A stretch of DNA of 64,000 nucleotides from Dromaius novaehollandiae (GCF_036370855.1 NC_088099.1:71961218-72025217), one strand, 5' to 3'. Positions 27,201 to 39,445 are shown, counted from the first letter of the stretch. Notes: a model not told the origin generated them from the sequence alone. Numbers and translations are program-made.

Positions 27201-29782
27201 AATGTATCCTCTCTAGGTGCGACGCTTCGTCCCTCACAAGATCTAATATTAAACTTTGAGAATGACACATTCTTTCTGAAGAGATGGTTTTATTTAATTA
27301 AATCTTGAATACTGTTATAATAACAAAGGCATGTTCTTCTACTAATATCAAAATCTCCTACTTGCTCAGCCTGAAGCCTATTCTTTCTAAGGGTTAACCA
27401 AATATAATTATATGTAGTATAACAGATATCTTAGCATTATATCAAGCTGTAAATCTAGGGATGATGTTCTACAGCATACAACTGTTTCAGCAGCTCTTTC
27501 AGAGTAGTTGCACACAACACTGTACATGAACACACAAAATCTCTTTGAGAATATTTTTTAGAATATAGAGGTAAAATTATCACAGCGAGAAAACACCAGT
27601 GTTTAATCATAACCCTAATCCTGCCATCTAGTATATTCACATTATAATACTGTTTTTAAGTAGATGTTCACATTAGATGCATTTGTGTTTATCAAAATAT
27701 GATGAAAACCAACCACCTGCCAAATCGTCTGCCTTCCATCAAATATTCTTCTTTACAAAGGAATGTATTTACTGGAGTTTCTTAAAGAAAAGCTCATCAG
27801 AATTCCTCTAGCACAGGCAAAACAACATATTTGGCCCTGTATCATTCCCTGAAATTGTTTTGGCTGAAACTGTCCAAAACAATTCAGTGTGAAGCAAAAA
27901 TTTATGTGGCTACTTTCAGTCTGAAGAGATAAAGTCAGCAAGGTTAAAGATGGCTAATATCTGGAAGGCCTTGCTCTCAGCCTATATCAATAAGCAGCAA
28001 TACACCTCTCCTCTCTTACCTTTTAAAAATTCTATTACCTGCATAGTTAGCACTTTAGCCAGGACTTGACTGCCAGGAACAAGGAACAGTTGAAAACCTA
28101 GGATTAATTGATAAACACTGTCTCAAACCCTAATCCAGACATGGGTGACACCCAGACAGATGCTGTTCCTAGAAGATTCTTAAGTAGAATTTGTGTCTCC
28201 ATTTTTCCTGAGGCTTTAACTTGTGTCTCAAATCAGCAAGCTACTGCCTTCAGATTAGAGCAGTTCCTCATCCCAGGTACATTTATGTTTAGTAAGCTGG
28301 TTCAGACTTTTGTATGTTTAGAGTTTTAGCATCTCCCCCACTTCATGGCATATTCTCCTTTTTATCATGTGTGCTCCTCAGACACAAGGAAGCAACGTAC
28401 GCAGAAGAAATGTGTTCCATCTCTGCCTATTGCTTCCTTTATTAAACTGCACTTCACACTACTGCATGTCAACACAGCCCTCACAGAGCTGGGAAGAGAG
28501 GAAGGCAGACTGCTTTCCCGTTTTATCCTTAGCTATCAGGTGTAGACTGTGGTTTAAGTCTCAGGTATCAGTCCAGAAAAGTTATTTCCACATTGGCTTT
28601 AGTAGCAACTTGTGAGGATGTTCTATCTTACTTTCCTCCCCCCTTTTGCCTTTCTCCCAGGAGGAATCTAGTGAGTGACTAACTCTAGAAACATGATACA
28701 CTTATAAAACTTATAATCAGTTCTAGACATATTATTCCTGAGACCTAGGAAAGGGAACACTGGTGCCCTGAGAGAAAGCTCCACATCTCTTATCATACTT
28801 ACAGGAAGAAGATCATAGTCCCCTTCAAGTAGTCTGGCTGCCAGAAGGTGATAGAAAGCCATTTTGTGTTAGTAGGGGTTACATAATGCAGGACACTTGA
28901 AAAATTGTTCAGTGTTAAGAATGCAGGTTGGGTTTTGTTATATTCTGAGTTCTATCTTTGCTCAATTTATGGATGAAAACACCAGTTAATCTAGTAAATA
29001 GTTGTCAAATAGCTGGAATATGAACTCATTGTCTCCTGACTGGCTGTTTCTTGGAGCTTTCAGGATGAACAGAGGTATTTTCAGGGAAGGGACCCTGAAC
29101 CACCTAGGGTTTTGAGGTAGATCGTGTTCTTAACAGCAAGCATGGGAAGAACACCCAATGAACCCTGAAGTTACAGTTTATTTTAGCTCAGACTAAAGCC
29201 ATGGACCTTTTTAAAGAGACAAGTGAGGCCTGCTTTGTAAGACAATAAAAGTAAGAGTAAAATAAATCTTCCCTTGTCCACAGTGTCCTTGCTTCTTTCC
29301 AGCCTTGCTGTAAATCCTGAAACTTTCAGGGCCCTCTTGAAGCAAACTCAGTGCACTCCTCTCCACTCTGGACAAAAAGTCTCATTTTTTTCTGTCCCTT
29401 CAAAATTTATGTCCTTGATCTCCTGAAGAACCACAGCTATCTACTCTTGCTGCAGGCTCTCTGATCACCATTCTCACAGTTTTCCTCAAAAGTCTTCCCA
29501 GCTGCAAATACTGCCTTCTTCCCAGCAAAGGAGCAAAATGGAGTCCCTCAGCCCAGAACGTTCCCTTTGGCCCAAGGGAGTTAGTGAGGACAAAGTAAAT
29601 GGCAAATTTCTCCCTGCTGCCAGCCATTGTGTTTTTTTGCAGAATATAACGCACAGTAAATCATGAACAAACCTAACACACTCCCCATTATATCTATTTT
29701 TTTCCCTCTCTAAATTCCATGCAAAGGTTTCACCTTTGCACTATCATCATGGACTGCACACAGCAGAGACAAAAACAGCATT
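24291..29782. other. Unannotated DNA
   Basis: No supported gene. A GC-richer stretch at about 26,390-26,720 gives overlapping plus and minus frames of 80-89 codons, with no recognisable product. A tandem duplication at 26,097 is listed separately. AGATCTAG at 27,167 and its inverted copy CTAGATCT at 27,182 form a small hairpin. Confidence 0.4.
26097..26158. repeat. 30-bp tandem duplication, two copies
   Basis: A unit beginning GAGGTTCCC occurs at 26,097 and again at 26,127, with one mismatch (AAATGG versus ACATGG). The near identity suggests a recent local duplication, and copy number may vary between individuals. Confidence 0.9.
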
Positions 29783-29907
29783 GCTCATGTCGCGGCCCGA
29801 AAGGAGTCGTTCAGGACGACCTCCCTCCCCTTGGGGCCAAACGACCAAGTTCGTGATGCCCTTGGACTGAATTAAGGTGAAACGACACCAGCCAACCAGT
29901 TTTAAGA

Positions 29908-29913
29908 TTTATT
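29908..29913 (-). terminator. Polyadenylation signal of LTR copy 1
   Basis: TTTATT on the plus strand is AATAAA on the element's sense strand. It lies 120 bp before the LTR's 3' end, as expected for the R region. Confidence 0.65.
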
Positions 29914-30014
29914 AACACAAAGATAAGGCATGTGGTCAAATAGGATAATTCAATGGCGAATACTGCAACTAGCTAGACAAAAACAGATCTTACCAACATT
30001 CAACAAAAGAGAGG

Positions 30015-30020
<6 letters not shown>

Positions 30021-30062
<42 letters not shown>
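30021..30062. repeat. (GA)n microsatellite inside LTR copy 1
   Basis: An almost pure GA run of about 42 bp, preceded by GAGGGGGAAA. LTR copy 2 has a different purine-rich tract at the equivalent place (39,553-39,660), so the microsatellite probably grew from an existing purine tract in R. Confidence 0.95.
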
Positions 30063-30066
<4 letters not shown>

Positions 30067-30191
30067 TATCACCACCCGTGGATCCAGCGGCGTCCTGTTG
30101 GTCCTCTTCCTTTGGGAGTCTTGGCAGTGGGGGGGCTCCCGTCTGGTGGTAGGTGGCTCCTCTTCACCCTGGGTGTAAGTTTTGGTGGTGC

Positions 30192-30305
30192 GCGTGCAGT
30201 AATTACAACTCGAGTTGGGTCCGACCCTAGGTTAGCTCGGAATGACATGCGTGCAGTGGTTACAGCTCGAGTTGGGTACCTCCAAAGAGGGACCCTGAAC
30301 AAAGA
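30192..30305. repeat. 57-bp imperfect tandem duplication in LTR copy 1
   Basis: GCGTGCAGTAATTACA...CTCGAGTTGGGT at 30,192 returns as GCGTGCAGTGGTTACA...CTCGAGTTGGGT at 30,249. Copy 2 has only one version (about 39,706-39,730). The duplication lies in the predicted transcribed leader, downstream of the TATA box. Confidence 0.75.
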
Positions 30306-30317
30306 GATCCCTGGGCA

Positions 30318-30325
30318 ATTATAGC
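30318..30325 (-). promoter_or_regulatory. TATA-like box of LTR copy 1
   Basis: The sense (minus) strand reads GCTATAAT. It lies about 80 bp downstream of a CCAAT box and upstream of the polyadenylation signal. The same site is kept in copy 2 at 39,770-39,776. Transcription would run toward lower coordinates. Confidence 0.5.
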
Positions 30326-30480
30326 TTTTTCAAATTAAGTTTCCCACCCCCCCACGTGGTAGTTCAGACCAATAGTAATTTTTGAGTCTGGGGTCTCCTG
30401 CTCCTTATTGGATCTCATCGTTGTTCCTAGGCAGGCTGTTTCTTTTCTCCCTTATCTTTTCTGTTGCAGTTTCTGCCGAC

Positions 30481-30540
30481 AGGTGTGTCTTCCATCCTAT
30501 AGGTGTGTCTTCCATCCTATAGGTGTGTCTTCCTTCCTCG
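30481..30540. repeat. Three 20-bp tandem units in U3 of LTR copy 1
   Basis: The unit AGGTGTGTCTTCCATCCTAT occurs twice without change (30,481-30,520). A third unit with three changes follows at 30,521-30,540. Copy 2 has a single related unit at 39,914-39,933. Repeats at this position in U3 often act as enhancers in retroviral LTRs; that role here is inference. Confidence 0.92.
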
Positions 30541-30992
30541 GGTCCCACCATCATCTCTCAAGGTCTTGACAAAGAGGTGGTAACTCCAGCAATTAGCACT
30601 GTTTCAGCAGTGCACAGGAATGCAAATTGCTGGTAACTCCCTTATCGTTCCCGCCTGCACCAGCTCTGGGGCCCTTTCTCACTGAACTAAGGAGTGTGGC
30701 CTAAGGCTTCAGCAAATTTAGCTACTCGTGCTAAGCAAGTTTTATAGTTGTTGTGCTAAAAACGGCAATAATTTACAGTCCAGGTCCCAAAGTCTCTGCC
30801 CCATCGTGGTCTGGTTCAGTGCAGGCTCGATGTGTCTCGAATGGTCGCAGGGAGACCATTTTGGGGGTCGCAGCAGCTTAGTCCTGTTTCCGCTGGGGAC
30901 AGATGGCTTGTTCGGGGTTATGGCCTGCCTGCACCCCATGCACCAAGAAATGTTTAAGGCAAAAAATTCATTCATCTGTCCGCCACAGCTCA

Positions 30993-33204
30993 TAATGAAT
31001 TAATGCAAACCAGGAAGAGAAATTAAGTGCTTTCCACTTTCTGTCATTAAGGGATATAAGATAAGGCAAGAGAAGGCCAAAACAAGTGCTCTGGAGGATG
31101 AATTATTTCAGTAGAGTGAAGCTGTAGGCAGGACAAGATGCTCTTATATCAGAGCTAGAGGGTGTTTTATTCTGCACTGCCATTTCTAGAGTCTAAATTA
31201 CTCCACTGCCAACGGTTATTTCTAAAGCAATGAGGTTAAACCAAAATTTGGTACGATTTCTTGAAGAGTCTGATCTGGTGATGAATTATCAGTGTGTTTC
31301 AGCTGTAATAATTGTACACAATTTATATAGGGATATAATAAAAGATTGTGGATAAGCACTGTTCTTATTTGAGAAAGTGGCTGTTTTACAAAATGTGCTT
31401 ATTTCAAAATACGAATGTGTGTAAACAGTGAATATTTTAGCCCTGCTAATTAGAGCTAGATTGCGGTATTGCCCACTCTGAGCATTTGAAAATCTAAAGT
31501 CACATCTCCAGACCATGCCACTGGATTGCAATCATAAAATGTTTTAGAAGTTAAAGTAAAATACCTTTTGGATTGCTAAACTGAGAAAAAATCTGAAGCT
31601 TTTGCCTAAACCTGGAAATATGGAGTTAAGCTTTAAAAAGTGCTCCATTAAAAAATGTCGGGCAACTCACAATAGCAAAACTGCCTTTATGCACCTGGGC
31701 AGAAGGGTAAAAGAGCAAGCCCTCACCCAAAGGTCATGACACAGAAGAAACCTGAGAGCAAGGCTTAACACTATTACAGTGTCAGTACTCAGTACATACT
31801 GTCAGTATAACAAGATCTAAGGCTGGCAGGCTGCTCACAGCCTAAAGGATTGCAGCATTCCCAAAGGAAAGGCAGAAAAGAGTGAAACACGCTGGCTGAG
31901 CAGCCAGAGACAGGCGTTAATCCTGATGCCTGGCTCTCCCTGAAATTCCCAGGAATGGTGCAATGAACCTGGTGATGGTGTGATTGGGCCACTAACACGT
32001 TTAACACTGAACACCATCTTATCTTAAAAATGCTTGCACTTTTAGTATTGATCACATTTGATCTAACTTCCGTGAGGACGGGAAGAATGTTGGCCCTGGT
32101 TGCGCACTTCAGACTCTTGCAAATTTAACCTTCTTTTGAGGATGACTCTACCTTGAAGATTAATCAAACCTTCAAGGCTAATCAGTCTATACTGCTTTTT
32201 AATATTCATGTGTGTGTGTAATATTCATGTGTGTGTGCATTCATACACATTCATATCCATAAAAAGTGCTGATATATAGGTCAAAAACTATAATGTAGAG
32301 GAAGGATAAGGTACTTTATATTATCATCTAGTATGACATGTTACAGTTAGATCACTTTTGAAAGGAGAAAACTATACAACCAGATTATTGCATTGAAACG
32401 TCAATGAGCTACTCTGCCCATGGCTAGTTTGCTGGCATTTCTTCATTATGCCATCATAACTACAAGTGTACATGAAGCTGTAGATGTAACTTCTGGTTAT
32501 TCATATTATTTCAAAGATAAAAATGTTGATGCATATAGAAAACACTTCAGATCATGCTTATGACCATAACAGGGGAGAATTTTAATACCATGGCTCACAA
32601 TTTAAAATATAATAATAACATTTTAATGCATTATCAGTATAAACCCAACCAAACCTCTTGAAATAGACAAGCTTTGATGATAAATATTCCCCACCCTTTC
32701 CTTCTCTCCTTTAAAAGAAGTTAAAAAAAAGAATCTGATCAAGAATGTCAGAATTAAAACAAATTAAGTAAGTGCTATTCTTGGAAAGAATGTCTCATTT
32801 TCTTGCTTCCTTTTGGCAGTTTCCTAGGCTGCTGTAGATTGAAGAAAATAGGAATAAGCATCTTTCGACCACAAACAGATGTGCTTGATAAAGAAAATGT
32901 CAGCAAAAATACTAAAGCAATGTGTCACGGCAGCTTTCTGACAGATAGAGGGAAAAGGTAAAAAATGTTCTATCATGTCCGACAAGGTGTTCTTTTTGAG
33001 ATTTAAAGATCACTGTGCAACTTTAAACATGTTTGTCACTTTGGCTCTGACTGGAGCTATCTGGAGCTTCACAAGAACTTTATCAGCTTGGCATAGTGAG
33101 GGAAAAAAGAAGCCCATTCCCATTTATCTCAGCCAGGTTCCCTTCAAAGCCAACAAATAAATTACAGCGTACATTTGATACAAATTGATTTCTTAACTCA
33201 AATA
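30993..33204. other. Unannotated AT-rich DNA
   Basis: No gene seen. A 19-bp tandem pair with a TG-rich end lies at 32,201-32,238 (AATATTCATGTGTGTGTG twice), probably slippage. Confidence 0.45.
32201..32238. repeat. 19-bp tandem duplication, two copies
   Basis: AATATTCATGTGTGTGTG followed by T, then the same unit followed by C. It looks like a slippage product involving the TG run. Confidence 0.9.
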
Positions 33205-33440
33205 ACAATGTTGTCCTCCCGGCCGGGCCATGTGTCACTCACTCATGAGCCTGAGTGAAAGGCTCAATCTGTCTGTGTGACAGAAAGCGGCCCGACACGC
33301 CTCGCCAAGGAATGCTAATCGCCTAGGCCCGGCCGCTGCCTTTGTGGGCCCGCCGTGATAAGGAAAATCAGCCCTTCCTGTCAAACGGCACGAAGGCCCC
33401 ACTGGCGTTTGTTCCAGCCAGCTCTACAGGCCTGGGAGTC
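33205..33440. promoter_or_regulatory. Isolated GC-rich, CpG-bearing island; candidate regulatory element
   Basis: Around 33,216-33,410 the sequence switches abruptly from AT-rich to GC-rich, with roughly a dozen CpG in 200 bp, whereas the flanks have almost none. CGGCCGGGCC at 33,220-33,229 has an exact inverted copy GGCCCGGCCG at 33,326-33,335. Between them lies TCACTCA...TGAGTGA around a CTCATGAG palindrome. Factor-like sites are visible: TGACAG (MEIS/TGIF type), GGAATG (TEAD type), TGATAAGG (GATA type) and TGTCAAA. No retroelement ends, splice-flanked frame or tRNA/rRNA resemblance is seen. Retained CpG and dense sites suggest a conserved, unmethylated enhancer or a small promoter, but no cross-species comparison was possible. 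A non-coding RNA start is an alternative. Confidence 0.4.
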
Positions 33441-34620
33441 ACCATCCCATTTCATGTGGTAAATGAGAGGAAAATAAGATCTGGTGACTGCTGTTAAAAC
33501 ACCAGTGACTATGATGAAGCTGAAGTGAAAGGAAACCCCACTGAATATCTCAAACTGATCTTATCGGCTGCTGAAGAAATGAGATATTGGCAGGGGCTGT
33601 GGAGTTTCTCACAGCTGAGCAGGTTAATAAGGTGGGGAGGCAGGCCCCAAGCTAATTGGATTTGCCTTGGTTTGATAAACAGTGGCAGGCCTTTTGCCAG
33701 GAAAACATATACAATGTGGCTTTTTTGCTTTGTTTCTGGTTAGGCCATATAAAAAAAAATAATGCTGCCTTTTTTTGAAGCTAAAGGTGTCTTCCTGAAT
33801 TCCTAGCTGAAGAGGCCCACAAAGTCATACTGTGAACGAGTGGTTGTTGGGTGTTCTGATTTTAATCAAATGCCATTTAACCTGCCTGATCTCTCAAAGT
33901 CAGCTCACATTAAAATGGCATGACTGTGAGAGCTAACTAGAAGCAGAAGGAAACAACAACTTACTGAGGCTTTCAGAAGGCTTGAAATATTCAAAAGGAA
34001 CCAAATTTGAAGCTTCATCTCATGTTAGCCACAGCCCTAGCTGCGTGATACACAGCAATGTGTGCTGTACCGGTCATTGCTGACCAGGGTGGCGACACCC
34101 CTTGGGCCTTCTTGGTAAATCTGTTCCCGTGACCACCAGTTTTAAAGTTAAGCTATTGTTCTGCTTGTGCTCATGGGCTGCATTGTCGTGTGCATGTTTT
34201 GGTGTTACTCGCTGCATGTTTCCACCCATGCTACACAGCAAAGCCTGTGCTGCATGCTGAAATGCTAACGCTTTTGCTGTGCTTGGAACTGTAAAGTTTT
34301 GAAAACCTTTTAGTTGTAAAAGTTGTTTTTAAATACTCCTTTTAAAATCCTGTCACTACACTTGCCTTCATACAGGTTCTGTTGGTTTTCCTCCACTGGC
34401 TCTTTTAAATCTCAGGGTTTTTCTCTCCCTGGGAAGAACTTTGTATTGTCATTGACAGGGCTAATGCAAAAAGAAATTACCAAACAAGTGTGGTGTTTTC
34501 TTCCTCTTCATTTGGTGCAGATATAAACACTGCACCAGAGCAAGGCAGTGGAGAATTACCTCCTCTATCTGTGGCAAAGCTGGAATAATTAATTTTCTAC
34601 TGACTGTGGGTGCCTTTCAA
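33441..34620. other. Candidate conserved non-coding stretch
   Basis: This follows the GC-rich island and contains no repeat I recognise. It is less AT-biased than the surroundings and carries homeodomain-like cores (TAATTGGATT near 33,654), TTTGATAAACA and a CCATATAAAAA site at about 33,745. It gives the impression of an enhancer block, but this is pattern recognition only. The 72-codon frame at 33,525-33,743 is not convincing as coding. Confidence 0.25.
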
Positions 34621-37600
34621 CCAACTGCTATTCAATTACACATACTTTCAGTGCACGCGTGTGTATGCACGTGTGTGTGTTCGTATATTTTAATATAAAC
34701 AATGCCCCACATTGTGGAATCTGAGCATTAAAATCTTTCCAGAAGCTCGTGCGTGTGGCCTTGTCAGTAAAAAATGTCAATGCCATAACCAATGGGAAAA
34801 TGTCTCAGTGGAAAACTTCAGAGGTGGAGGGTTTTTTTTTTTTCATTGTTATTCAGTCTGTTTCGCCTTCCTGAAATATATTTGCTCGCCATCATATTGA
34901 ATGAGTCAGACACAGGCGAATAAGGAAGAGCTGGAGAGGAAACAGCTCCAACCTTATTCAACATCTTATTTTTCTTCAATCAGAATGTGACATTTTAAAT
35001 TTGTTTTTGAAAAAGAGAGGTATATTTCTCTAAACATTATTTCTCACTTTAATGACAATTTGGGGTTTGGTCAAAACACTATTCCAGAACACAGCTTCCA
35101 TTCTCTTCTCCATTCTGTAGAAAATTGATTGTATTACATATAGTTTTATTTCGTTACTTACATTAGTTTTTATTTTATTATTTATTAAATGTATTTTACA
35201 TTTCCATGTCTTTTATCAGACTATCTCAAAGTACTATGTCAAAATGAAATATATTTCATATCTGCTTTTTGAAATTGATACATGCACAGGAATTTTCTGA
35301 GCAAAGTTTTTATGTTTAAAACTATCAAGTTTTTGAAAACAATAATTTCAGGAACATACCAATTTCAACAAAGATTTATTGGGAAGATAGGTTAAAGTTT
35401 TAGTGAGTTCAGAAGAGGTCTGTGTTTCCACAGTAGGAAATGTTTTGGGCAATTTTAATTCTCCTAGATTAGCTACTCTGCCTCATCCCTTGTGACTGTT
35501 TTAATCACTGAATAAAACAGAACCAGAATCTAATTTGCCTGCTGAAGCCAATCCATTTTTTTAGAAATAAGAGCAACTAACTTTATAGAAAACAGTGAGA
35601 GTTGTCACCTGGCAGAACGTAAAGCTACATCTTCCATCTGCTATCTGAATACCCTAAGCACTGGCTTACAGAAGATACATTTCTCTTTTTTCCTCTGGTC
35701 TGCAGAATAGCTAATTAGTTATAGGAAGTGGAACAGTTTCAACAGAACATAAAGTAGATTTTCTCAACAAAATGCAGCTAAAAAATACTCTCCCACATGT
35801 TTACCATGTCATAACTATCGACTAGCGGCTTCTCTAGAACTAAGAAGGTCCAGACAGTTCAGAACTTTCCAAGTCCTTTGGCTCTAAGAGAAAATGTAGA
35901 AGACAGAGAATAATTTGCTGGCAGGAGAGTTTGTCAGACAAAGATAATCAGAGATTTTCTTTTTTTAATTTCAGGACTGGAAGCATTTAAGAGAAATTTT
36001 GTATTGTGACAAATAAGACCAAAACTTGTAAATAGTACCATAACTGAAAAAAATTAAACAAAACCCAAACCTTTAGCCTGAAGGGAATGAAACCATTCAG
36101 GCAAAATAAAGAAAAGAAAATAATTTCAACTAAGCTTTGCTTAAATTAAGATTCAGGTTTGTTTTTAGAGAAAGAAATCTCTTTCCTCACTTTGAATATG
36201 TTTCTGGACACCATCCCACAATACAAAATTGGCTTTGTACTTACAATGACTTATGCATAATAGTTTCTTCCTTTCACATTTTGAGTGTTTTATTATTTTT
36301 GGATGCACATCAATACAGCATGTGGCACAGGCATAAGGCAGACTGGGGTAATGGAAGTACATTTTCTACAATATAAATACTGGCTAAAGCTAAGCTGACA
36401 AACCCCCTTATGCAAAACCCAGGTCCAATACTGGTGAAATTAATAAAAAAAATTGCAATTTCTATAATAGTAGGAACAATGATTTTTCAGTTTTGCATAT
36501 ATTTTAAAACAATATGCAAATTAAAAATGCTTCATTCATCCTAAATTCAATGTAAATTACACTAATATCATTAATTGGTCTGTTTTCTTAAAGTAACAAT
36601 AAATAGCTGTATATGATGTAATATCTTTCTAAAATCATGAAAGACAGCAAATAAAGTACATATAGACTACTGATTTCAAAACTACATCAAAACTAAGTAG
36701 ACATTACGTAGCAATGCGGACAACGAGGAATTTAATTACTGTTTGTTTTAGTTTGATAATCAAATAAATATATAACCTACTGACTAACATTTTCTATTGT
36801 GATTCAAAATTTATGATAAAGGTTTATCTGTTATTCAATTCCAAAATCTTTAACAGACAATAGATAAATCAAAACTAATAATAGCAGCTCCAAAGACATC
36901 TTATAAAGAATAACATGTGCTTTTACCTTTAATCTGAATGAGCAGCCCCTTGCTTTTACTGAAAGTATTCACAGTGGATAAAATTAAGCACATGATCACA
37001 TGTTTAAAAGATGAGGGCCTAAAGAAACACCTGGTAATTAGCATTCAGTGATACAGCATGAATAGGGCTCATAATGGTACACTGGGGTTTTTCTGAACAT
37101 CATTGTATTACTATTTTTAGAAGGGAACAGATGCATCCAAAACTTGGAAAGAGTAACTGCCTCAAAACACAAGCAAGCTATTAATAACTAGCAGGTACTG
37201 TGGAACAGTCTGGTTCAAGAATAGCTTCCCCTCACTCGTGGCAAAGTATCTACAACATTTACTAAATTTAACATCTGGAAAACCAAACTAAAGAGATACA
37301 GATACCAGAAACCTGAAAATGCTAATCTGAATAATAACATAGCTAAAATGGCTGTGCAAGGATTCATGACCAACAGAGAGATGAAGCAACCTTGCCTCTC
37401 CCAGAGTCATAAGGCACTCAGTGTACTTGGATATATGCTTGTTTGCATGCTAGCATACATTTTTGTACACAAAGACATAAAGTAAACACCAGTTCTAAAG
37501 TGTCCAAAATGAGAGGTGTCCATAAGAAAACTTACAAAGCAAGGGAAGCTGAGCAGTCAGTTCAGCACCAGATTTTATACAGAAGCAACAACAAATAACA

Positions 37601-39445
37601 GAAGTGAAAGAAACCAGTTTCCACCTCAAAAGGAAAGCATGAGTAATTGAAATGGTTATATGAGATTCAAACTAAACAATTCCTTTCAAACTATTCAATG
37701 TCAAGCTTCTTTAAGATCTAGCTTTCAGCTCATATTTATCAAGATCAAAATGCCACTTTTTCATTTCATCCTTACTATTTTTACTTTCCCTAGTTTGCAT
37801 AATAATCCATAATGAAGGCTTAATACAAATGTTCCTTATGAGGTTCATTATAATTCATTTTAAGATTTTTGTGAAGTCAAAAACAGACTGAATGAAGATT
37901 TGCCATCAGAACAGTTGTCAATGTATCCAAATGTATTGTGAGCAAATATTGTGAGAAAATGAAGAAAATCATAGATGATAATTAGCACAAATATGAAGAC
38001 ATACTTTACCACCCAAACTCCTTTTCTCATTCATCTTGACAGATATGGAAAAGAAAGTTGATAGATTTCAGCTCCTTAGTCACAGAAGAAACATAGCCAG
38101 AGCATTACATCTTATACAATATAGGATAATTTCAATACTATTTTATCAATATCACATCAGAATTTGCAGATATCTCAGTGTGTTTTTCTTCTCCTTAATT
38201 CTACAAATAAAGGAAATAGAATGATTCTGAATATCTCAAATTTTCATTCTCAAGTTAAGACATTTTAAAACAGCCAGCCTGAAAAGCAGCCATTTTTGGA
38301 AATCAGAGGTTTACCAAGAAATGTTATAAGCTATAGTGAAAAAAGTGAGACATTTAAAGACATTTTTAGTTTTAAAAAACTTGGTCTTCAGATTTTAGTG
38401 CAATGGCATTAACCTTACATAAATATATTTATGGAAACAGGAATATATTTATGGAACAGGAAATATGTCACCTCACGCACATTCCTTTTTTTCATGATCA
38501 CATCACTTCACTGGTTTATATTACTCTATGATGAACTAATATAGCCAAAGTTTCTCCTTTGAGGCTGTTTCCAGCCAATAATCCCCCATTTTACAGTGTA
38601 AATTCCTGTTATCCTAGCCCTGAGGGTCACACAGGCTGCATCTACCTTAGAAAGTAGTGATGCACAAGAGGAGTGGATCTGTATTACGAAGAGCGGGTGC
38701 TGAGAATGCATTGGCTACCTTAGACACGTTCCAGAGGGTTTACTTCAGACTAGCTCTTGCCTGATCCTCTGGAGCGAACACCAGCGGTTGGAGTATGTTA
38801 GGTGTGTTCCTGGAGTTCATGCTCCAGGTTAATTTTACCTGAAAGGAATCTAGTTTATGGCTTCATGATATTTAAAACAAAACAAAATAAAACAAAACAA
38901 AACACACACAGCAAGGCTACGTCTGCATTAGCAAACTGTGGGCTAACAGGAGCAGATCTGTAGGGTGAAATAGCTGGTGCTAAGGACCTGATGTCCACAC
39001 ATTTCAGGATTTTCTTTGACTTTCATGTATATTAGTCTGGTATAACGAACTGACTGCCCGTTTGTGGCTAACGTGCATTAGGTGCATTTCCTGATACTCC
39101 CGGAAGCTTCCAGCTGTAATTGGAGTCACTCCACGTTGTGAACGACAGCTCAGTAAGTGGGGAAAATCAGGAGACTGATTTCACAAGCTTTCTGCTGACC
39201 TGAACTAACACTGATACTAATGCAGACACACTCTAAGTCTTTTTACACCATATCCAATTCTTTTCTGTATTGATAGCATTTCCTTAAGTTATGTTAGAAG
39301 AATTTTCATCATCACAGTCTGACTTTTAGCCCTGACCTCACTAAAGAAAACATTAGTAACCATCTCTGTGCCACTCTACTGCCAGGACAGTCTGGATTAC
39401 CTCATGTTAGCCCATTCATTGCTCATTTTAGAATTCAGTTATCAT
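34621..39445. other. Unannotated AT-rich DNA
   Basis: No gene seen. It begins with an alternating purine-pyrimidine patch (ACGCGTGTGTATGCACGTGTG near 34,654). ATATATTTATGGAA is duplicated at about 38,425-38,460. A CAAAA-type repeat at 38,873 is listed separately. Confidence 0.45.
38873..38910. repeat. (CAAAA)n with (CA)n tail
   Basis: Repeated AAAAC units run into ACACACACA. It is a simple repeat. Confidence 0.9.

Larger units (their letters stand above)
29788..30987 (-). mobile_element. Solo LTR of an endogenous retrovirus, copy 1 (1,200 bp)
   Basis: The element starts TGTCGCGG and ends CCGCCACA, near-perfect inverted termini with the canonical TG...CA. It is flanked by an identical 5-bp duplication GCTCA (29,783-29,787 and 30,988-30,992). 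No gag, pol or env remnant adjoins it, so it is a solo LTR left after recombination between two LTRs. Orientation is minus: in that direction a CCAAT box (30,407-30,411), a TATA-like ATAAT (30,318-30,325 region) and an AATAAA (29,908-29,913, 120 bp from the end) come in U3-R-U5 order. Several internal expansions are present: (GA)n at 30,021-30,062, a 57-bp imperfect duplication at 30,192-30,305 and three 20-bp units at 30,481-30,540. A 5-bp duplication is typical of ERVL and some class I elements; the family is otherwise not identified. Open frames inside it (such as 30,728-31,003 plus) are antisense and not genes. Confidence 0.92.

Noticed and set aside
30481..30540. Evenly spaced 20-bp repeats as a CRISPR-like array
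   Set aside because: The units are directly adjacent without spacers and lie inside a vertebrate LTR.
30728..31003. Frame of about 90 codons repeated almost identically at 40,121-40,393
   Set aside because: The match is due to the shared U3 block of the two LTRs; the frame is antisense to the element and not a gene.
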